A DNA stretch of 23,972 bases from Nemertoderma westbladi. Its lineage: Eukaryota > Xenacoelomorpha > Nemertodermatida > Nemertodermatidae. The DNA is taken from NCBI GenBank assembly GCA_032718475.1, contig JAUCBJ010004902.1:1-23972 (forward strand), given 5' to 3'. The translations under genes and the position numbers were made by a program. The first letter of the stretch is position 1; each line of letters opens with the position of its first letter. The notes under the pieces were generated by a model. The model was not told the origin of the DNA. It did not search any database and saw nothing but the letters and a program-made list of their open reading frames with translations. Of this stretch, positions 8,883-17,042 are shown one piece after another.

Positions 8883-8887
8883 TTGTA

Positions 8888-9251
8888 CTAGTGTAGTAGT
8901 ACCACTGTAGTAGTACTACAGTAATACCAGACACCCAGAATACCGTACTATCTGACTGTATGCTGTAGCCTGTAGGCCTAATACTGTAATATGATACCCC
9001 CCCCCCCCCCCCCCCCCCCACAAGTCCCTAAAAGGTGCCACCCTGCTCCATAGCGCGGGAAATTCAAATGATTGAAAGACATGTAATTTGTACTGGAAAG
9101 GGTGGCAGATAAGATCTGCCACCTATATTTAGCGGTAAATTCAAATCTGTTTTAACATTGAATACATGAATAGTATAGACTGATAGAGAAGTCAGCGAGT
9201 ATTGAATCAGTTTAACTCTTAACTCACTCATCCTTTGTTGTTTTTTCTATT
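8888..9251. other. Gene-free DNA with poly-C tract
   Basis: It contains a GTAGTAGTAC-rich palindromic patch (8890-8925), a TAGGCCTA site and a C23 run at 8997-9019. The glycine-run frame on the minus strand is an artefact of that run. Confidence 0.5.
8997..9019. repeat. Poly-C tract (23)
   Basis: Uninterrupted run of C between ATGATA and ACAAGTCCC. Its length in the assembly is unreliable. Confidence 0.9.
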
Positions 9252-9314
9252 CTGGGGCTTCGAGCACTGAGCAGCAGACGAACAACTAAGCTGACTGGTT
9301 AACTAGTCTGGGAT
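9252..9314 (-). repeat. Inverted copy of the 49-bp E-box repeat
   Basis: Its reverse complement reads CCCAGACTAGTTAACCAGTC, then AGCTTAGTTGTTC, then GCTGCTC and GCTCGAAGCCCCAG. It matches the tandem units at 9911-10040 in opposite orientation, but lacks their CACGTG. Confidence 0.7.
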
Positions 9315-9857
9315 TTTGAACAGCACATTCAGACATTCATTCATAATAATATTTTATCATATTATATGTCATAGACAAATATAGCAGTATTGGCAGAGGC
9401 ATTATACACTTATTGTTATTACAGTAGGCCTACTGCACGCACATGTAGTATCAGTCTGTCAGTAGCTACTACCTGACTACAGTAAGAGGTTTACAGTACT
9501 GCAGTATGAAGTCTACTGCTCTAGCCCTTGACCTTTTAGTACGTACCCACGTACAGACGTACACTGGCAACTGGTACATAGGGCCTACTGCAGCACACTG
9601 TGTACAGTTTGTAATGGAAATATGATACTTCTGTATTTAGAATCAACCGCCAAAAAAATATCAATTCACAGCGCCTTTCTATCATCTATCACCTATCTAC
9701 TTGAAATCTACTATTAATACTAGTTATTAAAGTGTATAATTGTTATAATTATAATCTGATAATGTTCTGATGTAATTATAACTGATACAAGCAAGTAATA
9801 AACAGATAAATGCTGTTCTTAACATTTTAGTGATAGAAGTTAAGCCAAATCCCCCGA
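9315..9857. other. Gene-free DNA between inverted repeats
   Basis: AT-rich DNA with a perfect 14-bp palindrome CAGTAGGCCTACTG at 9422-9435 and GTAC-rich sequence at 9536-9575. A 15-bp match to the outer end of the 617-bp MITE (CCTTTTAGTACGTAC) lies near 9532-9546, perhaps a truncated end. No gene is recognised. Confidence 0.5.
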
Positions 9858-9883
9858 CCCCCCCCCCCCCCCCCCCCCCCCCC
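9858..9883. repeat. Poly-C tract (26)
   Basis: Uninterrupted run of C, preceded by CCCCCGA and followed by TCCTC. Confidence 0.9.
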
Positions 9884-9910
9884 TCCTCAATTTTCAATTT
9901 TACTCTAAGT

Positions 9911-10040
9911 CCCAGACTAGGTAACCAGCCAGTTTAGTTGTTCACGTGCTGCTCGAAGCCCCAGACTATTTAACCAGTCAGCTTAGTTGTTCACGTGCAG
10001 CTAGAAGTTCCAAACTAGGTAACAAGCCAGTTTAGAAGTC
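9911..10040 (+). repeat. Tandem 49-50-bp E-box repeat (two full units plus a partial)
   Basis: Units at 9911-9959 and 9960-10009 read CCCAGACTA, TAACCAG, TTAGTTGTTCACGTG, CTAGAAG/CTCGAAG. A third is truncated near 10040. Both full units carry CACGTG, the canonical bHLH E-box. With 9252-9314 they form an inverted repeat spanning about 0.8 kb. Confidence 0.75.
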
Positions 10041-10099
10041 GTATCAGTAAAGACATGTTTATGTTCCGTATGTTTGTTTATGTTACGTATATAGTATAG

Positions 10100-10335
10100 A
10101 TCAATTTATTTTTTACCACTAGATCTCCGTCAGTCTGTACGTTTTATTAAAGAATTAAGCAACAAAAAGTACCACTTTAAGAATAAAATTACGTATCACA
10201 TGGGAAAAAGCGTAGAACATTTTTTTCAATATTCTCTCGACCCTTTATTAACCTCGCTTCCGCTCGGTAAATAAAATGCCTCGAGAATAGTGAAAAAAAG
10301 TTCTACTTTTTTTCCCATGTAATAAATAATTATAT
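10100..10335 (+). repeat. Dispersed foldback repeat, copy B
   Basis: Second copy of the repeat at 5950-6215. Its core 10198-10320 folds nearly end to end: ACATGGGAAAAA with TTTTTTCCCATGT; GTAGAAC with GTTCTAC; TATTCTC with GAGAATA; TTTATTAACC with GGTAAATAAA. The loop is about 15 nt (CTCGCTTCCGCT). MITE-like; a structured RNA precursor is an alternative without direct support. Confidence 0.8.
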
Positions 10336-10468
10336 TAATTATAAATCTGTAAAAAGGTATACTGGGCGGCATCTGGGCATATAAGGTTGCAAAACTAAGA
10401 CCGTAATGGTAGGCGTAACCTATGCTGCCCGTGTGCCCATGCTATTTTCCCATGTAATAAATAATTAT
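10311..10468 (+). repeat. 23-bp direct repeat around a 112-bp insert
   Basis: TTTCCCATGTAATAAATAAT (continuing TAT) occurs at 10311-10333 and 10446-10468. The first is the right end of foldback copy B. The intervening sequence contains GGGCGGCAT and ATGCTGCCC as an imperfect inverted pair. This is a local duplication or insertion scar; its nature is unresolved. Confidence 0.6.
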
Positions 10469-12148
10469 TTTTAGTGATGGAAAAATAAGTGCCAAGTTAT
10501 AAAAGTTTCTTAGTGATTGCGATTCTAGAATATAGGCCTATCTGGCATTACTTTGTTTTGGGTCCCCATTAATTTTTACATCTTTATGCATATATTTACA
10601 TAATAGGCGAATAGACCTACTATACTACAGTACTATATTACTGTACTCTTAAAAATATAATGTTCTAGAACATGAACTATTAGTAATACTAGCTAGTTAA
10701 AAGATTAGACAAAGTTAATGTTATATTTTTTTAAAAGTTATTGAATGAAATATATGTAGTTGTAGAACAAATTTTTTAATTATTTAATAAATAGCTAAAA
10801 TCTCAATTGGACATTTTAAAATAAAAACTAACAGAAACTATATTTTAAAAAGGTAACGGTTCCGTCAGTCCATATAGCACTGCTAATATTGTTCTATAAC
10901 ATAGGCCGATATATTACTGTATTACGGTCTAGAACGTTTTCAATTAACAAAGTACCAAACAAACAATCAGGTACCTGTACCTAAATAATTGCAACCAGTA
11001 GACCGGTGTAAATACCAAAATCAGAAAATGTCTGAGTGCTTTTGGTCAACTGTAGTATGATTATGAACCCTTAATAGTTCCGCACTTTGGCACTCTTGCA
11101 TTTCTAATTCCTTTCTCTGTTTCTTGCAATTCTAAATAATTATTAGTGATGGCATTTTTATAAATACGGTTAAGTGTGTGTCAGTGTGTATATGTATCAC
11201 TACAGCGCTACCGGTATAGCATAGTACTGTTGTAAGTAATATGATCCATCACATAGACAATTCTAGTATTTTTTGAAATTAAATAAATATAATATTATTT
11301 TGAGTGTTTTTTTTATGTTGTAGTTGGAGAATGGTGTAGAACCTTACTATAGTAGATATTTTTTTATGGTAGCTAGCTGGTTAGTGCCTTTTTAATAGCT
11401 ATTATTTTTTTAAATGAAATAATTTATAAAAATTAATATAAGCTGTAAACTGTTGTTTGTAATATCATCAAAATTTTTGGTCATTAATATCTTCTGCAAC
11501 AGTTTAAACCTAAAATATCAATGTTTTCACATTTTTTTATAATTTCAAAAAATGCTAGCTAGTTAAAAAACACTACCGGTAGCTACCATAGCAAAACTTA
11601 TCCACTAATGTTCTAGAACACCTACCAATAACAAAAATAAAAAAATTACCGTGTTTTTATAGTTTCAAAAATGGTCACACGTAAGCTATAGTAGTGCCAT
11701 TGTATCGAAATAGCTCAGAAATTTAACACGGCTCTGCCAGCACTAAGCAAAGTTGACTAACTATCTTCATAGTCAATTTCGTAGCGTATGAATAAAATGT
11801 GAAAAAATTAGATACTGGTAAGTAAAGTAAATTAATATACCGGTATATAAGTGTAAGTGTTACCGCCAAGCAAAGTGCCTAATCTGTATGTATGTATACC
11901 CCTATATAATATCTCTATATATATAATATTTGAAAAGGCAACATTAGTCGTTATATATAATAAATATTAATATTAAATGCTATGTAGTTGCTATGTATAT
12001 TTTTATTATGGCCCTACCATTTTAATTATAGCCACCGGAGGCGCTAGTCCGGTAATGAAATGAAAAAATGAATAGGTCTATGGAATATGTTTTTCTGCAC
12101 AAATAGCTTATAGTTTATAGAGCTATATAGTTTTGAATAGCAAAAAAA
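10469..12148. other. Gene-free AT-rich DNA
   Basis: No protein-like frame, RNA gene or transposon ends recognised. Sequence is dominated by A/T runs, with scattered TTCTAGAACA (near 10664 and 11609) and ACCGGTA motifs. TTCTAGAA is a heat-shock-element-like palindrome, but isolated copies are expected in such DNA. Confidence 0.5.
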
Positions 12149-12923
12149 ATCGATAATCGATCGAAAATAATGTCGATAAAAATCGATCGAAATTGTTTTT
12201 CTTTTCATTTGAAATGATTTTCAATTAATTTTTCACTATTACAATATCAAACATTTTTAACAAAAAATCTTCAAAAATACTGGTTTTAATTAATATTAGT
12301 TTTTCTGTAAATGGGTGTAATGTTAAAATTTTGGAATTAAACTAAAGGTACTAAGAATATTCTAATACTCATATCTGCATTTGTACTCTCTCAATCCATT
12401 CATTATTAATCTTAACTTTATGTGGGGCGAGCCACGAAGCGAGCGAAGCCTTATCATAGGGGTTCCATTAATAAGTTGTCTGTCGTCGTCGTCCAATTTT
12501 TGATCGCTAATAAGTCGGTCATTCCATGATAAAATTAAACCAAACTTGGTACCTATGTAGTCCGTCAAAAGGTTAGAAAGTTAAGTAAAGGTTAAAAGTT
12601 AAGCTTAAAACTTAAGTTAGGTAAAAAAAACCACACAGTCTATCTGTAGTTTCACACATTTGTTAAACACCAAATAAGCCGGTGACATTAATGAAATTTG
12701 TGACTCGTGCTGCGCGAATGCCCCACGAGCGTACTCAACAGCAAATTGCAAAGTGCCTCTTTACACATACATTTTTTGAAATATTAAACATTATCTTCTT
12801 TTTACAAAGACAACTTTTCTATTAGTAACTAATAAATTATTGAAATCTTTTTATATTTTACATTGGTAATAATCGAAAATCATCGATAATCGATCGAAAA
12901 TTTCATAAAATCGATCGAAAAAT
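12149..12923 (+). repeat. Pair of ATCGAT-rich direct repeats about 733 bp apart
   Basis: ATCGATAATCGATCGAAAA occurs at 12149-12167 and 12882-12900, each followed by a second (A)ATCGATCGAAA. Between them is AT-rich DNA with a GC-rich patch near 12425-12450 (GCGAGCCACGAAGCGAGCGA). Shortly after the second copy, TGGGCAACGCTCTG at 12938-12951 reads in reverse as CAGAGCGTTGCCCA, which resembles a hAT end. No matching opposite end was found. No gene lies between. Confidence 0.5.
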
Positions 12924-12951
12924 TTTGTCAATTTCGGTGGGCAACGCTCTG

Positions 12952-13141
12952 CCCTACTCAAATTTTATTTCTAACAATTATTTGTTGCTTGTTTGATTGT
13001 TGCTGATATTTTACATAAGTTAGTAGGCCCTAGTAGAATAGCTAGGTATAAAGTCCCAGTCTAGAATATGCTTTGAATATTATTGAACGCTATTCTATTG
13101 TCAGGTATATTATTTGTTGATGTTTCAACTGAAATTGTGAC
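12952..13141 (+). promoter_or_regulatory. 5' flank of the LENG8-like gene
   Basis: It should hold the promoter or 5' UTR. TTCTATTGTCAG ending at 13104 could be a splice acceptor for a 5'-UTR intron; no donor was identified upstream. No clear TATA box or initiator is seen. An in-frame TGA at 13130-13132 shows that the coding frame does not extend upstream. Confidence 0.35.
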
Positions 13142-15946
13142 ATGTCCGACTCTTACAATAATTACTGGTGTTCACAAACACTGGAAGGTGGTGGAATATT
13201 GAATGACTGTGAAATGCCGGCAGAGCATTTTGAAGATGGCAATGTTTACTTCGATCAAGGATGTAACGATAATGTTGCCGATATTAACTCTTATCCCAAT
13301 AACTTTAATGATGGTTTTTATAATAGTGGAGCTCATCACGGGATGGCAATGGAAGGTGCACCAGAGCACAATTTTTCTGGTGAATCTGGTGCACTTGGTG
13401 GTGGGGGTGTACCTGTACCTTACAGGCATCACGGGGAATCTGGGGGGTATAATAATGAGGTTTTTTGTGGCGAACCGGGTGATAACTACTACAACAGTCC
13501 CAATCAAAATCCCCAAGGTAATTCCCAGGTTGCCCAAGATTTCTACCAGGGTGGTTACCCGGAGGGTAGGCCGGGTTTTTTGGGTGGTTTTAATGGTAGG
13601 TTTATGGGTACAGGTGGTTTGTTACGAGGTTTAGGTGGTGGTGGGTGGCGGGGTAGACGGGGGGTGGCCCCATCACTAGGACCCCGGGGTCAACATATCA
13701 TGAATCCAAGGCCAATGGCCACAAGACCACGCGTCCCCTTTGCATCGGCCAACTATCATGGTTATTCCGGTCCTTCGGAAATACAACTGCAACAACACTC
13801 TGTTCCAAACTCTGGGATTTCTTCTCCTATTTTTAAATTACCATCACCGACTCAACCCCACCCGAAAATTTCATCTCCTGAAGTGTCTCATAATTTGTCT
13901 ACTATTAACACTAAATCCGTCCCAACAACCTCATCTAAAGGCTCAACATCACTGATGAATTATATGAGTTTCGATGGAGAGCGCGTATTGGAAGAGACGC
14001 CGCAGATTCTCCAAAATGTCCCCATCGCGCAGCAACCACTGCCTTCCGGGGGCCTCACCGTAAACGTTCCCGATCCCACAGAGTTCGTGAGACCCCAGGG
14101 TCCTGGTTACCCCACCCATGGCCCCTATCGCGGCTATCCTCGTCCCCACTTCCCTGGTCATACTGGTCGCGGCGGCTTCCAGCAGCGTGGCGCGGTGCGA
14201 TTCAGTGTAAGGTCCGGGAGGGGCCGTGCTCGTGCCACTTACAATCCCAATTGGCAGGAACAAACGCAGCAGTTCCTCAATGAGAACACCAAGCGGAAGG
14301 TAGAGAAGGTTATGGTTGAGTCTGCTGGTAGTGGGGAAGCAGGTGAGATGCCGAAGTCGCTTATGGCCTGGGTGGCGCGCTCATTGTCCAATTGTCGCAC
14401 TTCTAAACAGAAGGATGTTATGGAGGATAAACTTAAGGAATATATTGGAAAGGTAATGGAACGCGGGGACGCCGGAAGCCATGATTGGGAGAACGAACCC
14501 TTGATGTTGGTTTCCCATTCGGCTCCCGACAGGACTGTACGAGTGGAGAAAGACCAGGATGATGGACCCAAGGTGGTCACGGTCCATTTACCCTTTGAGA
14601 TGGGCACTCCTAAGCCTGCTATTAAACATGACGAGTCTGACCATGGTAGAGGGTACAGTTCCCATAGGGATAGGGTGTCGTACAGGGATAAGGGGGGGAG
14701 CGGTGGGGGAATTCGTCCGAGACGGGACAGCGGGGGCGGCAGATACCGGCGGAACAGCCCTGGTTACCGTCACCGTAGTCCTGACTACCATCGCCGTAGT
14801 CCAGACTACCGTCGCACTCCGTCACCCCCCGGGCATCGTCATCGGGTGGCTTCCCACATCGCGACCCCAGGGAGCGGAAGTAAGGCATCCCAACCGTCGC
14901 CAAATCCACGTGCTGGCGATGGTTACATTCCTTTAGAGTCAGGTAGGGCGCGGGCGACTAGGGCAGTAGCTAGTAAGACGGGGGATAAAAGACCCAACCC
15001 AATGGAGGACGCGAGAAAGGCTAAGCGGGCTGCCAGGTTCCATGCACATCTAAGCGATAGAGTAGGCCCAAAGGTCCAGGGAATGAATCTAACCAACTTT
15101 ACTTATGGCGGGGAAACCAATACTGTAGTCTATGAAGGAGGTCTAGAGACTGTAGAAGGGGTTCTCATTGATAAACCAATTGTAGGTACCAGTTTAGAGC
15201 TAACTAAGGATTACCTCAGGCTGACTACAGCCCCAGACGCGCACACAGTGCGACCACTTCCCGTACTAAAACGTGCTCTGATATACATTAAGCGTTACTG
15301 GAAGGAATCGCTGGATTATAAGTGGACATGTGACCAATTGAAATCGGCTCGTCAGGATCTCACGGTGCAGTGTATCAGGAATGAGTTCTCTGTGGAAGTC
15401 TACGAGACACATGCTCGGATTGCCTTGGAGAAGGGAGACAGGGAGGAATTCAACCAATGCCAGACCCAATTGAAGTCGTTATACACAGATGGAGTCGACG
15501 GAAATGTGCAAGAATTCACTGCATATCTTCTATTGTATTGCTTATTCACTAACAGCGTTTCTGATCTTATGAGTTCTTTATCTTCCCTGGACTGTCTCTC
15601 TAAGATGGACCCCTGCATAAATCATGCCCTTAAGCTGAGGAAGGCGTGGTGCATCGGGAATTACCATAGGTTCTTTATCTTGTATCGGCTGGCGCCCAAG
15701 ATGTCTGGCTATGTCATCGATTGGTTTGTGCCCCAGATACGACTGACAGCACTAAAACATATGATTAAGAGTTACCGTCCCAACCTAGAGGTGTCAGTCA
15801 TAGAAAGAGAACTCTCATTCGAGAACCCAAACGCGTGTCTCACTTTCCTTCAAAAGAATGGTATTTCGCTATCTGGAAAGGATCTTAATCTGGTTGATTG
15901 TCGCATTAATGCTAGGATATCTCAAAGTAACCCAGACTCAGATTAG
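13142..15946 (+). CDS. LENG8: LENG8-like SAC3/GANP-domain protein, single exon, 934 aa
   Basis: Homologue of leukocyte receptor cluster member 8, the metazoan counterpart of yeast Thp3. Family members use a SAC3/GANP helical domain, with PCID2- and DSS1-type partners, in nuclear mRNA splicing and export. Residues 1-200 are Gly/Asn/Tyr-rich. RG-rich patches lie at about 150-175 and 330-370. A conserved helical stretch (about 403-455, MPKSLMAWVARSL to DWENEPLM) matches the mid-region of vertebrate LENG8. Arg-Ser/His-Arg repeats (524-570) and a basic RKAKRAARF segment (about 625-633) suggest nuclear location. The SAC3/GANP core (about 685-925) includes VEVYETHARIALEKGD, EEFNQCQTQLKSLY, GNYHRFF and a terminal NLVDCRINARI. 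The ATG has G at -3 and an in-frame TGA three codons upstream. Human LENG8 is about 800 aa and multi-exon; this copy has no intron, frameshift or stop. The symbol means family, not proven orthology. Confidence 0.93.
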   Translation: MSDSYNNYWCSQTLEGGGILNDCEMPAEHFEDGNVYFDQGCNDNVADINSYPNNFNDGFYNSGAHHGMAMEGAPEHNFSGESGALGGGGVPVPYRHHGESGGYNNEVFCGEPGDNYYNSPNQNPQGNSQVAQDFYQGGYPEGRPGFLGGFNGRFMGTGGLLRGLGGGGWRGRRGVAPSLGPRGQHIMNPRPMATRPRVPFASANYHGYSGPSEIQLQQHSVPNSGISSPIFKLPSPTQPHPKISSPEVSHNLSTINTKSVPTTSSKGSTSLMNYMSFDGERVLEETPQILQNVPIAQQPLPSGGLTVNVPDPTEFVRPQGPGYPTHGPYRGYPRPHFPGHTGRGGFQQRGAVRFSVRSGRGRARATYNPNWQEQTQQFLNENTKRKVEKVMVESAGSGEAGEMPKSLMAWVARSLSNCRTSKQKDVMEDKLKEYIGKVMERGDAGSHDWENEPLMLVSHSAPDRTVRVEKDQDDGPKVVTVHLPFEMGTPKPAIKHDESDHGRGYSSHRDRVSYRDKGGSGGGIRPRRDSGGGRYRRNSPGYRHRSPDYHRRSPDYRRTPSPPGHRHRVASHIATPGSGSKASQPSPNPRAGDGYIPLESGRARATRAVASKTGDKRPNPMEDARKAKRAARFHAHLSDRVGPKVQGMNLTNFTYGGETNTVVYEGGLETVEGVLIDKPIVGTSLELTKDYLRLTTAPDAHTVRPLPVLKRALIYIKRYWKESLDYKWTCDQLKSARQDLTVQCIRNEFSVEVYETHARIALEKGDREEFNQCQTQLKSLYTDGVDGNVQEFTAYLLLYCLFTNSVSDLMSSLSSLDCLSKMDPCINHALKLRKAWCIGNYHRFFILYRLAPKMSGYVIDWFVPQIRLTALKHMIKSYRPNLEVSVIERELSFENPNACLTFLQKNGISLSGKDLNLVDCRINARISQSNPDSD

Positions 15947-16154
15947 CTAATGAATTCCTCCCCTATCCCTGCTCGCCATCAATTACTATTGATGCCAACC
16001 CAACGTCTTTTTGTATTTAAGTTTTCAACATTATTCGAAATCGTTGAGGAGATATAATAGTATTATGGATAAGTAGTTTATCAGATATTCTTATCATTGC
16101 GACTTATTGTTAGTGAGTAATATAAACTAAAAATAGGTATAAAATAGACCTTTA

Positions 16155-16202
16155 GGAATTCAGATGTACCGGCCTGCATTATTGTCTGAATTCCCGGTAC
16201 AT
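16155..16202 (+). other. Interleaved inverted repeats (pseudoknot-like order)
   Basis: In order: A = GGAATTCAGA (16155-16164), B = ATGTACCGG (16164-16172), A' = TCTGAATTCC (16185-16194), B' = CCGGTACAT (16194-16202). A pairs perfectly with A' and B with B', but the pairs cross. RNA could therefore form a pseudoknot or switch between two hairpins. It lies 209 bases after the LENG8 stop, probably in the 3' UTR. Function is unknown. Confidence 0.6.
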
Positions 16203-16291
16203 TTTATGTACTTTTATTGGACATGACCTAACATGTGTTTGATTCGTTTTACCAGCGCAGTTACATTTGATGCAAATCTAAACGATAGTTC

Positions 16292-16297
16292 ATTAAA
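16292..16297 (+). terminator. Candidate poly(A) signal for LENG8
   Basis: ATTAAA is the commonest variant signal and lies about 345 bases after the stop. A later AATAAA occurs near 16882. Neither is confirmed by a recognisable downstream GU-rich element. Confidence 0.25.
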
Positions 16298-16328
16298 TTA
16301 AAGCGAATGACGTACCGATGATTACAGC

Positions 16329-16353
16329 GGGGGGGGGGGGGGGGGGGGGGGGG
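16329..16353. repeat. Poly-G tract (25)
   Basis: Uninterrupted G run followed by TTGGGGGG. It is the only G-strand homopolymer of this size in the window. Confidence 0.9.
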
Positions 16354-17042
16354 TTGGGGGGAACTACGGGGAACAACCAGCACTGCATGATTGCCGTTAC
16401 ATACTAAGACATTTTCGCACCTTATTTCCATCGAACGCAACTATAAAGACTTCAGCGCCCGACTCAGAGATCAATTATTGTTCGTGAGCGGCGATGGATT
16501 TGTAAACTTTTAGTTATACAAACTTTATGTTTTATTATTTACTTTATTTGTAGGGTAGAGTATAAAATAATATACAATTATATATTAAACAACTTGATTA
16601 TGAAGTTTGATCCTATTTATTATACATCAGCTATTGATATTACTATTAAATCTGACTAGTAAAATATTTGAAAATATATTAATTTAACATCTATTTTTCA
16701 GTTAAAATGTTCATATTTTTCTGTCTATATAATATGTAACCATCAGCTAGGCTGGTGGAAAGTTACTCATTCTGCCTCTACCAGGGGGGTACCGAGTTCG
16801 GTCCGGCGCCGAACCAGTTTAAATTTAGTAACTGTAAACTCATAGAAACCAAACTTCTGCGCGGGGGTGGGTGGTGGGGTAAATAAAAGGGTGCGATAAT
16901 GAAAGCATTCAATGCAATGTTTGGTATAAATAAAGTACCTCATCGATGCCTTTACAAGCTCACCTAACCCGACCTATTGTGTCTGAGTGAGGGGAGTAAT
17001 CAAATTAACGAAAAGTGTACATAATAATTACTATTTAATTAA

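Larger units (their letters stand above)
7498..8885. mobile_element. 1.39 kb element with palindromic subterminal sites
   Basis: Perfect 19-bp inverted ends CAATGGCCAAATCTGGCAA lie at 7498-7516 and 8867-8885. They are flanked by TA (7496-7497 and 8886-8887), or equally by GTAC, since the junction itself is palindromic. Near both ends are repeated 16-bp palindromes TTGCCA-N4-TGGCAA. No transposase frame is present; the 200-270-base frames inside do not resemble proteins. A TA duplication would suggest Tc1/mariner. Alternatively the left part may be a separate smaller element ending near 7803, where CAGCCCTG looks like a hAT end. Confidence 0.6.
15947..17042 (+). other. 3' flank of the LENG8-like gene
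   Basis: Non-coding. It holds an interleaved inverted-repeat structure (16155-16202), an ATTAAA (16292-16297), a G25 run (16329-16353), a GTTCGG...CCGAAC hairpin near 16795-16813 and a G-rich patch (GGGGGTGGGTGGTGGGG, near 16863) that could form a quadruplex. There is no A-tract after the stop codon of the kind a recent retrocopy would leave. Confidence 0.5.

Noticed and set aside
8815-9122. Two glycine-run frames on the minus strand
   Set aside because: The glycines come from the C23 homopolymer; no other coding character.
13172-15618. Ten or so overlapping frames on both strands within the LENG8 region
   Set aside because: Shadows of the 934-codon frame, which alone carries homology.
13142-15946. 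Recent processed retrocopy of LENG8
   Set aside because: No A-tract or flanking target duplication is visible and the frame is intact, so a recent retrocopy is not supported, although an old one remains possible.
16780-16815. tRNA-like GAGTTCGGTCC segment
   Set aside because: No matching acceptor stem, D-loop or anticodon arm could be laid out around it.
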